DNA of 64,000 nucleotides, taken from NCBI GenBank assembly GCA_037144355.1, contig JBAWWY010000004.1, positions 1 to 64,000 on the forward strand, written 5' to 3'. The DNA is from JBAWWY01 sp037144355. Lineage in GTDB: Bacteria; Bacillota; Clostridia; Peptostreptococcales; Anaerovoracaceae. The notes beneath the pieces are model-generated. The model did not search any database, was not told the DNA's origin, and saw nothing but the letters and a program-made list of their open reading frames with translations. The translations under genes were made by a program, and so were the position numbers. Positions 7,841 to 15,021 of the stretch are shown here, one piece after another. Every line of letters begins with the position of its first letter. The first letter of the stretch is position 1.

Positions 7841-9652
7841 ATGTTCGGCAAAAAAATATGGAATAGTATCAGATGGAAAATCGTGTTCATCTATTTCCTT
7901 CTTGTATTTATTGCCATGACTATTATTGGAGTTTTTATTTTAAACCAGCTGGAATCATATTATATGAATTCCGTAAGAAAGGATTTCACCAAGGTCGTTG
8001 CGGATGGAATCCTTGTTTCTTTTAGTGATTACAACAATTTAAGTTCCCACATACCGGAAATTCAAACCAATATAGAAACCTGGGGAAAGAGTTTCCAGGA
8101 AGAAATTTTCATAATTGACAAAGACTATAAAATAATCGCCGTAGGCTCAGGCAATAAGGCATACATCGGCGAGTCAGCAATTTCCATTCTAGACGAAGGC
8201 CTAATTACTAGAGGGTTGAGCGGTGAAACCGGAGAAAAAGATGGAATCAGCGGTGAAAGGGACATCCCGGTAAAAAGCATGGTTTTCCCCATAGGGGACA
8301 GGGGGAATATTATCGGAGTTCTTTATTTGCGAGCTGATATTACCAGCGTCTACAATGCTCTTGACAGCGCCAAGTTGATATTCATAGAGGCTATGTTGAT
8401 AGCACTTTTTGTCACAGTCGGTTTGGGATTTTTAATCGCAAGAAGTATTACAATTCCAATCAACGCCGTTACCGAAAAAGCGGAAAAAATGGCCCAAGGT
8501 GATTTCAGCCAGGAAGTATTGGTGAAGTCAAACGATGAAATCGGAAGGCTCGCTGAGATGTTTAATCTTCTCAGGGAAAAATTGAATTTTACCTTGTCGG
8601 AAATCTCAAATGAGAAGAGCAAACTGGAGACTATTTTAAAATATATGGCGGATGGGCTTATTGCGATTGATTTAAACGGCAATATAATCCATGCTAATTC
8701 AGCGGCAATGGCAATGCTGGATATTACCTATGAAGATGTTCAGGAGAAGGATTTCGACAGTATAATCTCGAGATATTCCAATGCTCTGACAATAAAGGAA
8801 ATAAAAACAAACAGCAAGAAAATGGAAGGCAATGAGAGCTTTGAATATGCAGGATCGACCTATTTTGCAAGATATGGAAGATTCAACAATGACAACGAAG
8901 AAAATGTCGGCATTATTATGATAATACAAGATATAACAGAGAGGCAGAAGTTGGAAAACATGCAGAAGGAATTTGTTGCCAACGTTTCACACGAACTCAA
9001 GACGCCGCTGACAACTATAAAGAGTTATGTTGAAACCTTGCTGGATGGAGAAATTGAAGACCCACAGACCACAAATAAATTTCTCAAAGTCGTAGAGGAA
9101 GAAACAGACAGGATGAACAGGCTGGTTTCAGATTTACTTCAACTTTCCCGCCTTGACTACAATAGGGAAAAATGGAACAAGAGAAATAATGACATAGCTT
9201 CTATTTTAAAAAATGTTGTCTCGAAAATTGAATTTACAGCTAAGGCAAAAAAGCAGAAGATTTATCTGGATTTTGAGGATGATTTGCGAATCAAGGTCTA
9301 TAGCGACAAGGACAAGATAGAGCAGGTAATATTGAATATTCTCAGCAATGGCATAAAATATACGGATATTGGTGGAGAAATTCATATAGAAGCGTTCAAG
9401 GACAAGAAAGAAGCGATAATCAGAATAACAGACAATGGAATAGGAATACCGGAAGAAGAAATCAAGAATGTTTTTGAAAGATTCTATAGAGTAGACAAAG
9501 CAAGATCCAGAGCAATGGGCGGTACGGGTCTTGGCCTCTCAATTGCAAAACAAATCACAGAAGAGCATAAGGGAAGGATTTATATTGATAGTCATGATGG
9601 AGAAGGCACAACAATATCAATTCATCTTCCATTGGTAGGTGGGGCATCATGA
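7841..9652 (+). CDS. walK: sensor histidine kinase, WalK type
   Basis: This 603-aa membrane kinase pairs with the upstream regulator. Transmembrane helices at about 13-35 and 178-200 flank an extracellular sensor of about 140 aa. HAMP (about 200-255), PAS (about 265-370), HisKA with H384 in NVSHELKTPL, and HATPase follow, with N box NILSNGIKY, G1 DNGIGIP and G2 GGTGLGLSIA. HAMP plus PAS is the classic WalK layout. The yycH and yycI genes that usually follow walK in Bacilli are absent; a DivIC-like gene overlaps its last 4 bp (ATGA), which suggests translational coupling. Confidence 0.87.
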   Translation: MFGKKIWNSIRWKIVFIYFLLVFIAMTIIGVFILNQLESYYMNSVRKDFTKVVADGILVSFSDYNNLSSHIPEIQTNIETWGKSFQEEIFIIDKDYKIIAVGSGNKAYIGESAISILDEGLITRGLSGETGEKDGISGERDIPVKSMVFPIGDRGNIIGVLYLRADITSVYNALDSAKLIFIEAMLIALFVTVGLGFLIARSITIPINAVTEKAEKMAQGDFSQEVLVKSNDEIGRLAEMFNLLREKLNFTLSEISNEKSKLETILKYMADGLIAIDLNGNIIHANSAAMAMLDITYEDVQEKDFDSIISRYSNALTIKEIKTNSKKMEGNESFEYAGSTYFARYGRFNNDNEENVGIIMIIQDITERQKLENMQKEFVANVSHELKTPLTTIKSYVETLLDGEIEDPQTTNKFLKVVEEETDRMNRLVSDLLQLSRLDYNREKWNKRNNDIASILKNVVSKIEFTAKAKKQKIYLDFEDDLRIKVYSDKDKIEQVILNILSNGIKYTDIGGEIHIEAFKDKKEAIIRITDNGIGIPEEEIKNVFERFYRVDKARSRAMGGTGLGLSIAKQITEEHKGRIYIDSHDGEGTTISIHLPLVGGAS

Positions 9653-10143
9653 GAAAAAGGAAGAAAGCCGAAAGCAATATAATAGACTTGGGTGAGGCAA
9701 GGGAGAAAAGAAGACTCAAAAAAGAACTTGAACTGAACAAGAAGAATAAGATGGTTAGAAAACCTAAGAGGATAAAAGAGAAAAGAAGCAAAGGAGAAAT
9801 CATTAGAAATAATAGAATAAGATATTTTGTTTTTTTCTGTGCCTTATTTATTCTTGTCTTTCTTGGAATTTCAATGGTTTCAATCGTGGACTTGAAAATG
9901 CAGGAAAATAAAGCGGCAGCACTTCAGGAACAATTGAAGGCTGAAAAAACAAAGCTGCAACATGAACTAACGCTAATAAATACTCCTGAATATATCGAGC
10001 AACAGGCCAGAATGCAATTGAAAATGATCAAACCCGGAGAACTATTATATGTCTTTCCAAAAGTAGAGGAAGCAACAGGAAGCGAAGGCACGGCTAGCCC
10101 CGAAACATTAAATGGCGGGGATACCGTGGTAAAGGCAAATTGA
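9649..10143 (+). CDS. DivIC/FtsB-family septum formation initiator
   Basis: This is a 164-aa bitopic membrane protein of the divisome. It has a very basic cytoplasmic tail (1-57), one transmembrane helix (about 58-80), an extracellular coiled coil (about 84-112) and the family motif TPEYIEQQARMQLKMIKPGE before LLYVFP. In this family the coiled coil pairs with FtsL and helps assemble the septal peptidoglycan machinery. The ATG overlaps the walK stop codon. The basic tail is longer than in Bacillus DivIC. The link of a division gene to walRK fits joint control of wall growth and septation. Confidence 0.85.
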   Translation: MRKRKKAESNIIDLGEAREKRRLKKELELNKKNKMVRKPKRIKEKRSKGEIIRNNRIRYFVFFCALFILVFLGISMVSIVDLKMQENKAAALQEQLKAEKTKLQHELTLINTPEYIEQQARMQLKMIKPGELLYVFPKVEEATGSEGTASPETLNGGDTVVKAN

Positions 10144-10144
10144 A

Positions 10145-10699
10145 ATGATAAAAGAAGTAATAGTAGTAGAGGGACGAGATGACGAGGCAGCAGTCAAGAG
10201 GGCTGTGGATGCTGAAATTATAGCAACCCATGGATTCGGAATCAAGAACGAGACTTTTGAACTGATAAGGAAAGCATATGACGGAGTTGGGATAATAATT
10301 TTCACCGACCCTGACTTTGCTGGAGAGAAAATAAGGCAACGTCTTACAAAAGCCTTTCCTCTGGCCAAGCAGGCATATCTACCAAGGGCAGAAGCTACTA
10401 AGGATGGGGATGTGGGTATCGAAAATGGAAGCAAGGAAGATATTATTGCCGCCCTTGAGAAGGTCCGAACAATATCTGAAGACAAGAGAATAGAATTTAC
10501 CCATGACGACATTATGAATTATGGCTTAATTGGGGAGAAGGATTCTAAATCAAAGAGGGAATATCTTGGCAAGGCACTTGGAATAGGCTATGGCAACAGC
10601 AAGGTATTTTTAAACAGACTGAATAATTATGGGGTTACCCGCAAGGAGTTTTTACAAGCATGGATAAGCTATATTCACCAACTACAATCAATCAAATAA
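10145..10699 (+). CDS. rnmV: ribonuclease M5
   Basis: RNase M5 makes the final cuts in Firmicutes 5S rRNA maturation. The 184-aa protein has an N-terminal Toprim domain with the glutamate motif VVEGRDDEAAV (about 6-16) and the DxD motif IIFTDPDFAGEKIR (about 51-64). Its C-terminal half matches the family region with KREYLGKALGIGYGNSKVFLNRLN. It starts 1 bp after the DivIC gene and overlaps the start of rsmA by 40 bp, the usual rnmV-rsmA pairing. Confidence 0.95.
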   Translation: MIKEVIVVEGRDDEAAVKRAVDAEIIATHGFGIKNETFELIRKAYDGVGIIIFTDPDFAGEKIRQRLTKAFPLAKQAYLPRAEATKDGDVGIENGSKEDIIAALEKVRTISEDKRIEFTHDDIMNYGLIGEKDSKSKREYLGKALGIGYGNSKVFLNRLNNYGVTRKEFLQAWISYIHQLQSIK

Positions 10700-11541
10700 A
10701 GGATATATACAATTTTAAATTGTCTAAGAGCCTTGGACAGAACTTTCTAATAAACAATCACATTGTTTCTAAAATAGTAGAAGGATCATTAATAGGGGAA
10801 AATGATCTCGTGATAGAAATCGGGCCGGGAGTCGGAGTATTGACGTCTCCATGTGCGGAAATAGCAAAAAAAGTCATTGCCATAGAAATCGACAAGAAGC
10901 TCATTCCAATATTGAAGGAGACTCTGAAGGAACACCAGAATATTGAAATAATTAATCAAGACTTTCTTAAGCTTGATCTTATAGGATTGCTTGAAAATCA
11001 AGAAGAATATAGCAACGTAAGGATAATAGGCAACCTGCCGTATTATATTACGACCCCGATAATAATGAAGATACTGGAAGAGAAAGTTAAATGCGCAAGT
11101 TTAACAATAATGATTCAAAAGGAAGTTGCAGATAGAATGTGCGCGAAACCGGGAACCAAGGATTATGGATCGATAACGGTTGCTGTCAATTACTATTCAA
11201 CAGTGACACAGATAGTGCAAGTTCCAAAGACCGCCTTTTATCCATCTCCAAATGTTGATTCTACGGTAATACGCTTTGATATTAGAAAAGAGAAGATTGT
11301 TGAGCCAGTTGACGAGGAACTTTTTTTCAAGATTATTAAGGCAAGCTTTGGGCAAAGACGAAAAACTCTCTTGAATTCTATCTCAACAGTGGAGAATTTT
11401 AGCAAAAGCCAGGCACTGGAGGCATTGACTATCGCGGGGATTGATCCAAGGCGCAGGGGCGAAACTTTATCCATATTTGAATTTGCAAAGTTAGCCGATG
11501 AGGCATCAAAAATACAGAAAAAAACAGAGATAATAGACTGA
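10660..11541 (+). CDS. rsmA: 16S rRNA dimethyladenosine transferase
   Basis: RsmA (KsgA) dimethylates two adjacent adenines in the 3' terminal helix of 16S rRNA late in 30S assembly. The 293-aa protein has the SLGQNFL entry motif, the SAM-binding motif EIGPGVGVLT, the catalytic NLPYYI motif and the C-terminal FGQRRKTLLNS region. The ATG at 10660 is preceded by AAGGAG at 10643-10648 inside rnmV, so the 40-bp overlap looks real. Confidence 0.97.
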   Translation: MDKLYSPTTINQIKDIYNFKLSKSLGQNFLINNHIVSKIVEGSLIGENDLVIEIGPGVGVLTSPCAEIAKKVIAIEIDKKLIPILKETLKEHQNIEIINQDFLKLDLIGLLENQEEYSNVRIIGNLPYYITTPIIMKILEEKVKCASLTIMIQKEVADRMCAKPGTKDYGSITVAVNYYSTVTQIVQVPKTAFYPSPNVDSTVIRFDIRKEKIVEPVDEELFFKIIKASFGQRRKTLLNSISTVENFSKSQALEALTIAGIDPRRRGETLSIFEFAKLADEASKIQKKTEIID

Positions 11542-11689
11542 AAATTCTTGCAATTAAGGGCGTCATATGCTACTATAATATCAGAGACAAGGTTGGGACA
11601 AAAGCCAACTAGCCTCAACTCAATCGATACAGTTTAGGTAAAGCCAAGATCTGCAAAGAGTAATCTAGTGACTGCAAAACAAAATGGAA

Positions 11690-11815
11690 AAGCAACAGGG
11701 AACGATGTAATAGGGACATTGAAACGGGTAACAGGAACGGGAACAGGAAACATAGAAACAAGTAACAGAAACAGGAACAGGTAACGATGGATCGCTGAAA
11801 CAGGAAACAAAGGAA
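11690..11815. repeat. low-complexity AACAGGAAC repeats
   Basis: Degenerate units such as AACAGGAAC, AACAGGAAA and AACAGAAAC recur about ten times with irregular spacing. The + strand here is almost free of T, so short minus-strand frames in this stretch look leucine/phenylalanine rich and are artefacts. Confidence 0.75.
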
Positions 11816-11916
11816 CGAAGTACATTTAAACTTGCACAGCTGCAGAAAATCTGGCAAATCAAAGAACTGTAAAGAGGGAAGGTGGTTCCACCAGAATTGT
11901 TAGTTGAAAACGGTAA

Positions 11917-11959
11917 GTAAGTCAGCCATAGGATGTAGTGATGGCTGACTTACTTTTTT
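11917..11959 (+). terminator. rho-independent terminator
   Basis: A 13-bp perfect stem (11917-11929 with 11941-11953, arms GTAAGTCAGCCAT/ATGGCTGACTTAC) with an 11-nt loop is followed by six T. It overlaps the stop codon of the convergent DUF5317 gene. Confidence 0.9.
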
Positions 11960-12489
11960 GTTTTAAAGACTGGTTTCAAGTCTTGAATAAATATGAAAAT
12001 TCCGATTATAAGGAAAATATCCCCTATGCTCCAGACCTGTGGAAACCAGTAGGGTTCTGGAATGGGGATGAAGTCTGCCAGGTAAGGCAGCGGCATAGAG
12101 GTCGTTAAAACGCTATGGAAGGTATCTAATATTCCTGTAGTTACCAAAGCCATGTCATAACCTGCAAATGTTAACGCAGCAAGGGATACAGGCATATAGC
12201 CATTGTTTAAGACTATAATAGCAAAATTTAACAGAATCCCTATGAGAATAATTTTCATGGACAGCCTACGGATATTGAACAATAGACAAACAATGAGCAA
12301 GATGTAGGTGAAAATGATTGTTAAATAATGAAAACTGGCAGGAATAATTTCTCTGGACAAAAGGCCTTGCAAGATGGCAGAAAAAATAAGAAGGTACCAC
12401 CCGTTTATACGCAGCCTTCTTAAGCTTGAAAACTTTCCTTTTCTTACTGCCAGCACTCCGCTGGACACCACAATCGTTTCAATTATCAT
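11950..12489 (-). CDS. DUF5317 family membrane protein
   Basis: This 179-aa integral membrane protein has about five hydrophobic segments and matches the DUF5317 family by its N-terminal IETIVVSSGVLAVRKGK pattern, the GW..L rich second segment, the NNGYMP motif and the C-terminal FPQVWSIGDIFLIIG segment. No function is known for the family. Its ATG overlaps the stop codon of the HD-GYP gene (ATGA), so the two are translationally coupled and probably work together in the membrane. Confidence 0.8.
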   Translation of the reverse strand: MIIETIVVSSGVLAVRKGKFSSLRRLRINGWYLLIFSAILQGLLSREIIPASFHYLTIIFTYILLIVCLLFNIRRLSMKIILIGILLNFAIIVLNNGYMPVSLAALTFAGYDMALVTTGILDTFHSVLTTSMPLPYLADFIPIPEPYWFPQVWSIGDIFLIIGIFIFIQDLKPVFKTKK

Positions 12490-13883
12490 TTTGTAACAAT
12501 TCCAGGATTCATATTTACTTCTAATATATCTAAATCACTTTCTCCCATAGGAGAACTAATGTTGGATTGATCGATTTTGGATTCGGATATTTTACTTTCT
12601 TCCAATTCGGTTTGTAAAATCTTGATAAAAATATCAGCTACTTTAGGATGGAATTGAGTTCCCTTGTTATTTTCCAGCTCGCTTATAGCATAATCTATAC
12701 CCATTCCTTTTCTATATGGACGGTCAGAAATCATTGCATCATAAACATCGGCAATAGATAATATTGCAGCTTCAACGCAAATATCTCCATCGGTTAGACC
12801 GTAAGGATATCCCTTTCCATCTGGCCTTTCGTGATGTTGGGCGACTATTTTCGAAATACCTTTCAAGAAATCTATGCCATCGATGATTTCTGCACCAATA
12901 GTAACATGTGACTTGATTGTATTGTACTCCTCAAGTGAAAGACTTGAAGGTTTCTTCAAAATGCTGTCATCAATTCCGATTTTACCTATATCATGAAGAA
13001 TCGCTGCGTTCTTCAAATTTTCCATTCTATCCTGGCTCAAATGCATGCCCTCCCCAATCATCTCAGAATACTTCAAGACCCTTGATGCGTGGCCACTTGT
13101 GTACATATCTTTTGCTTCTAAGAATTTGTTGAAAGCAGAAATAGTATCTATATATGTATGTTTCATATTCAAGTACAATTTGAAAGAATATCTAGCTAAA
13201 AGCAAAGGAGCAAAGAAGAGGATAACAGCGGGGGACCCATAGCTTATAAAGGCCAAGGCAAGGATAACTCCGATTATACCCACCGCAAAAACGCTTAGAG
13301 CCACACCTTTGAAATTGCTGAGCCAGGTCTGTAGGAAAGGCTTTTTTTCAAGAAGGGCTATAAGTTCCGACATCGTGGAAGTATTGATAGCAATATAGAC
13401 CAAGACAGTTATTATAGTTGGAACAAAATAGAACCCTCCAAAACTATTCTTTGTCATAAGTGAAAAGGCAATTCCTGAAATTCCAGCTGATAGAATAAAA
13501 TTTGAAAGATTGAAGATACTCTTATAATATGGGATATTGAAAATATGGGAATATCCTTTGTCAGTCTTGACGACGCAAAATATATAAGAAGCTGTAGCCG
13601 CGATTATACCAAGGTATGGGCCACCTATGATTATAGAAGCTAAATACGTTGAAAAGCTTACAGAAACGCCGATTCCATTAGGAAGGACAATTGTGAAAGA
13701 CTCTGATAATATGGCAAGAAAAGACCAAAATATGACCACGAAGAATATAGAGTAATGTTTGCTTTGAAAAATATACTCGTTAGAGAACGCGTATGCTGGG
13801 TTTGATCCTATATAATATGTAAGAATCAAGGTAAAAACGGCCAGCAGCCCTATATAAGCTAATACCTTTTTTGAGATATTCAT
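12486..13883 (-). CDS. membrane HD-GYP phosphodiesterase
   Basis: This is a 465-aa protein with an N-terminal multi-pass membrane region of about seven to eight helices (1-235) and a cytoplasmic HD-GYP domain (about 240-410). The key residues are present: HDIGKIGI near 297, HVTIGAEI, QHHERPDGKGYP with the GYP triplet near 356, and the DVYDAM metal motif. HD-GYP domains hydrolyse cyclic di-GMP (or, in some cases, cGAMP), so this is probably a signal-controlled c-di-GMP phosphodiesterase. A GGAGG site lies before the ATG. It is preceded by a 25-aa peptide gene and an inverted repeat, and followed by the coupled DUF5317 gene. Confidence 0.88.
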   Translation of the reverse strand: MNISKKVLAYIGLLAVFTLILTYYIGSNPAYAFSNEYIFQSKHYSIFFVVIFWSFLAILSESFTIVLPNGIGVSVSFSTYLASIIIGGPYLGIIAATASYIFCVVKTDKGYSHIFNIPYYKSIFNLSNFILSAGISGIAFSLMTKNSFGGFYFVPTIITVLVYIAINTSTMSELIALLEKKPFLQTWLSNFKGVALSVFAVGIIGVILALAFISYGSPAVILFFAPLLLARYSFKLYLNMKHTYIDTISAFNKFLEAKDMYTSGHASRVLKYSEMIGEGMHLSQDRMENLKNAAILHDIGKIGIDDSILKKPSSLSLEEYNTIKSHVTIGAEIIDGIDFLKGISKIVAQHHERPDGKGYPYGLTDGDICVEAAILSIADVYDAMISDRPYRKGMGIDYAISELENNKGTQFHPKVADIFIKILQTELEESKISESKIDQSNISSPMGESDLDILEVNMNPGIVTK

Positions 13884-13900
13884 TTTTTCCTCCGAAAGTC

Positions 13901-13912
13901 TATCAGACCGGA
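13901..13912. repeat. 12-bp inverted repeat, distal arm
   Basis: TATCAGACCGGA here is the exact reverse complement of 14109-14120. The pair brackets the 25-aa peptide gene. In the minus-strand transcript the two arms could pair, closing a loop of about 196 nt just before the HD-GYP ribosome binding site. Confidence 0.8.
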
Positions 13913-13927
13913 CGGTTTCAATTTAGT

Positions 13928-14005
13928 TTATCTCCAGGAAAATCCAGCACCTGCAGATAGAACAAGAGCCATTACACTGGTAAGGGCAATTAAAATTCTT
14001 CTCAT
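13928..14005 (-). CDS. 25-aa hydrophobic peptide
   Basis: This small gene starts with MRRILIALTS and ends GAGFSWR, and its middle is hydrophobic (VMALVLSA). A strong AGGAGG site lies at the right distance upstream of the ATG at 14005. It has two arginines, one hydrophobic helix and a short polar tail, which would suit a membrane-inserted or exported signalling peptide or a leader peptide. It has no cysteine, so it is not a standard AgrD-type thiolactone precursor. It lies between the 206-aa gene and the HD-GYP gene on the same strand, inside a 12-bp inverted repeat. I know of no family for it. Confidence 0.6.
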   Translation of the reverse strand: MRRILIALTSVMALVLSAGAGFSWR

Positions 14006-14108
14006 CGAATATAGCCTCCTTTTAATAAGAGCTACGCCATTCGCTAATTCTGGCACGCTATATCCGCTTCGCTTAGGTATAAAATATAATAATAAACGGA
14101 ATAAAACA

Positions 14109-14120
14109 TCCGGTCTGATA
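14109..14120. repeat. 12-bp inverted repeat, proximal arm
   Basis: TCCGGTCTGATA here pairs exactly with 13901-13912. It sits just before the stop codon region of the 206-aa gene, so transcripts entering from that gene contain both arms. Pairing can extend by one G-U and one G-C pair towards the loop. Confidence 0.8.
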
Positions 14121-14741
14121 CTATAAAACTGTCTTTGAAATTATTCTGTTTACTGCATCCAAAGTCGCTTTAACTGCTAAATCACTGGGAGTTTTACCAC
14201 TGATTGCAGATCCACTGACCATTACCTCTGTTTGGCCCATGATTGCTGTCACTACTGCAAGTATTACTTCCCTGTTCGCGACATGCACCCGGGCTACTTC
14301 ATCCAATGCAAATATATTGCTTATTCCACAACAAGATTCTACTGCGATGATTGTAGCAAGGCAGTTTACTCTAAGCACATTGTTGGCAGTTGAAATTCCA
14401 GTTGCCGTGCCTTCGAAAACTTCTCCATCTCTTTCAAGAGATACAGTGGAACTGCAGATACTTCCGGAAAAAGAATTTTGAACGCCAACCAGTCTGAATC
14501 TAAAATCTTTTAAAACACTTAGTCCACCTTCAACCTGGGCTACGCTGATCATTTTATAATCAATTGGAAGGTTGAACTGGGAAACAAGGACAGATTCCAC
14601 ATCTCTAGTTACCTGTTTTGGGTTACGTGACAAATCAGACACAACATGAATTTCTCTGATGTCGTCGCCTTCGTGTATAATCCTGCTTGTTATGACTGAG
14701 CTGATACGATTTATGAAGCTTTCGATTTCCTTGGTTTCCAT
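14121..14741 (-). CDS. conserved protein of unknown function (206 aa)
   Basis: I do not recognise a named family with certainty. The protein is soluble and has two parts. An N-terminal segment (about 20-75) reads REIHVVSDLSRNPKQVTRDVES, resembling small conserved alpha/beta domains of Firmicutes and Actinobacteria. The second part (about 85-205) has alternating beta strands and a long final helix. There is no membrane segment or signal peptide. An AGGTG site precedes the ATG. It is the first gene of the minus-strand run leading to the 25-aa peptide, HD-GYP and DUF5317 genes, so a role in the same signalling unit is plausible but unproven. Confidence 0.6.
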   Translation of the reverse strand: METKEIESFINRISSVITSRIIHEGDDIREIHVVSDLSRNPKQVTRDVESVLVSQFNLPIDYKMISVAQVEGGLSVLKDFRFRLVGVQNSFSGSICSSTVSLERDGEVFEGTATGISTANNVLRVNCLATIIAVESCCGISNIFALDEVARVHVANREVILAVVTAIMGQTEVMVSGSAISGKTPSDLAVKATLDAVNRIISKTVL

Positions 14742-14837
14742 AATTCACCTACTCAAAACAATAATTGATGTATTTCACATTTCACGTTCATTATAAGGAA
14801 AATATTAACACAAAGCAACAAGAAATTAAAATTATTG

Positions 14838-14851
14838 ATGTGGGTCCACAT
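14838..14851. promoter_or_regulatory. candidate operator abutting the larB promoter
   Basis: The dyad ATGTGG-GT-CCACAT has perfect 6-bp arms and ends on the first base of the -35 box at 14851. This placement suits a dimeric regulator acting on the lar promoter. Confidence 0.5.
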
Positions 14852-14879
14852 TGACATTCCAATGGTTTGCCGATAAAAT
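14851..14879 (+). promoter_or_regulatory. larB-larC promoter
   Basis: TTGACA (14851-14856) and TAAAAT (14874-14879) are separated by exactly 17 bp, close to an ideal sigma-A promoter. It gives a leader of about 135 nt before the larB TTG start. Confidence 0.8.
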
Positions 14880-14889
14880 GAAAAAGGAA

Positions 14890-14974
14890 TCATGCCAAGA
14901 AGGCATAAGCGGGAATTGTACCACGAAGGTGCGGAATGCCAAGTCGGCATTTTATCTTTGTGGTTTTGTTTTTT
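14890..14974 (+). promoter_or_regulatory. putative attenuator or riboswitch in the larB leader
   Basis: The leader holds the hairpin ATGCC-AAGAA-GGCAT (14892-14906). A second structure follows, in which ACCACGAAG (14920-14928) pairs with CTTTGTGGT (14956-14964) around an inner AATGCC-N5-GGCATT stem (14935-14951). It is followed at once by TTTGTTTTTT, so it has the form of an intrinsic terminator ahead of larB. The first arm could also pair locally with GTG at 14929-14931, which gives a possible switch. I do not recognise a known riboswitch class; nickel or lactate would be logical signals, but this is inference. Confidence 0.5.
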
Positions 14975-15021
14975 CTAATGATAAAATTTGAATAATCAAA
15001 AGTTGAATAAGAGGTATCAAA

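Larger units (their letters stand above)
11586..11959 (+). ncRNA. candidate non-coding RNA in the 408-bp gap after rsmA
   Basis: The gap 11542-11949 holds no convincing ORF. TATAAT at 11574-11579 has a possible TTGCAA -35 at 11548-11553, although the 20-bp spacing is poor. The strand is strongly purine and A/C rich, with many degenerate AACAGGAAC units from about 11690 to 11815. It ends in an excellent rho-independent terminator (11917-11959). A stand-alone RNA or an extended rsmA 3' region are the two readings. It does not match the RNase P, tmRNA, SRP or 6S cores that I can recognise by eye. Confidence 0.4.

Noticed and set aside
11615..11862. Three short overlapping minus-strand frames rich in Phe, Leu, Cys and Ser
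   Set aside because: They are caused by the purine-rich repeat on the plus strand and have no ribosome binding sites.
14047..14066. TGGCACG motif resembling a sigma-54 -24 box
   Set aside because: The -12 GC at the required 10-bp distance is missing, and no plus-strand gene lies downstream.
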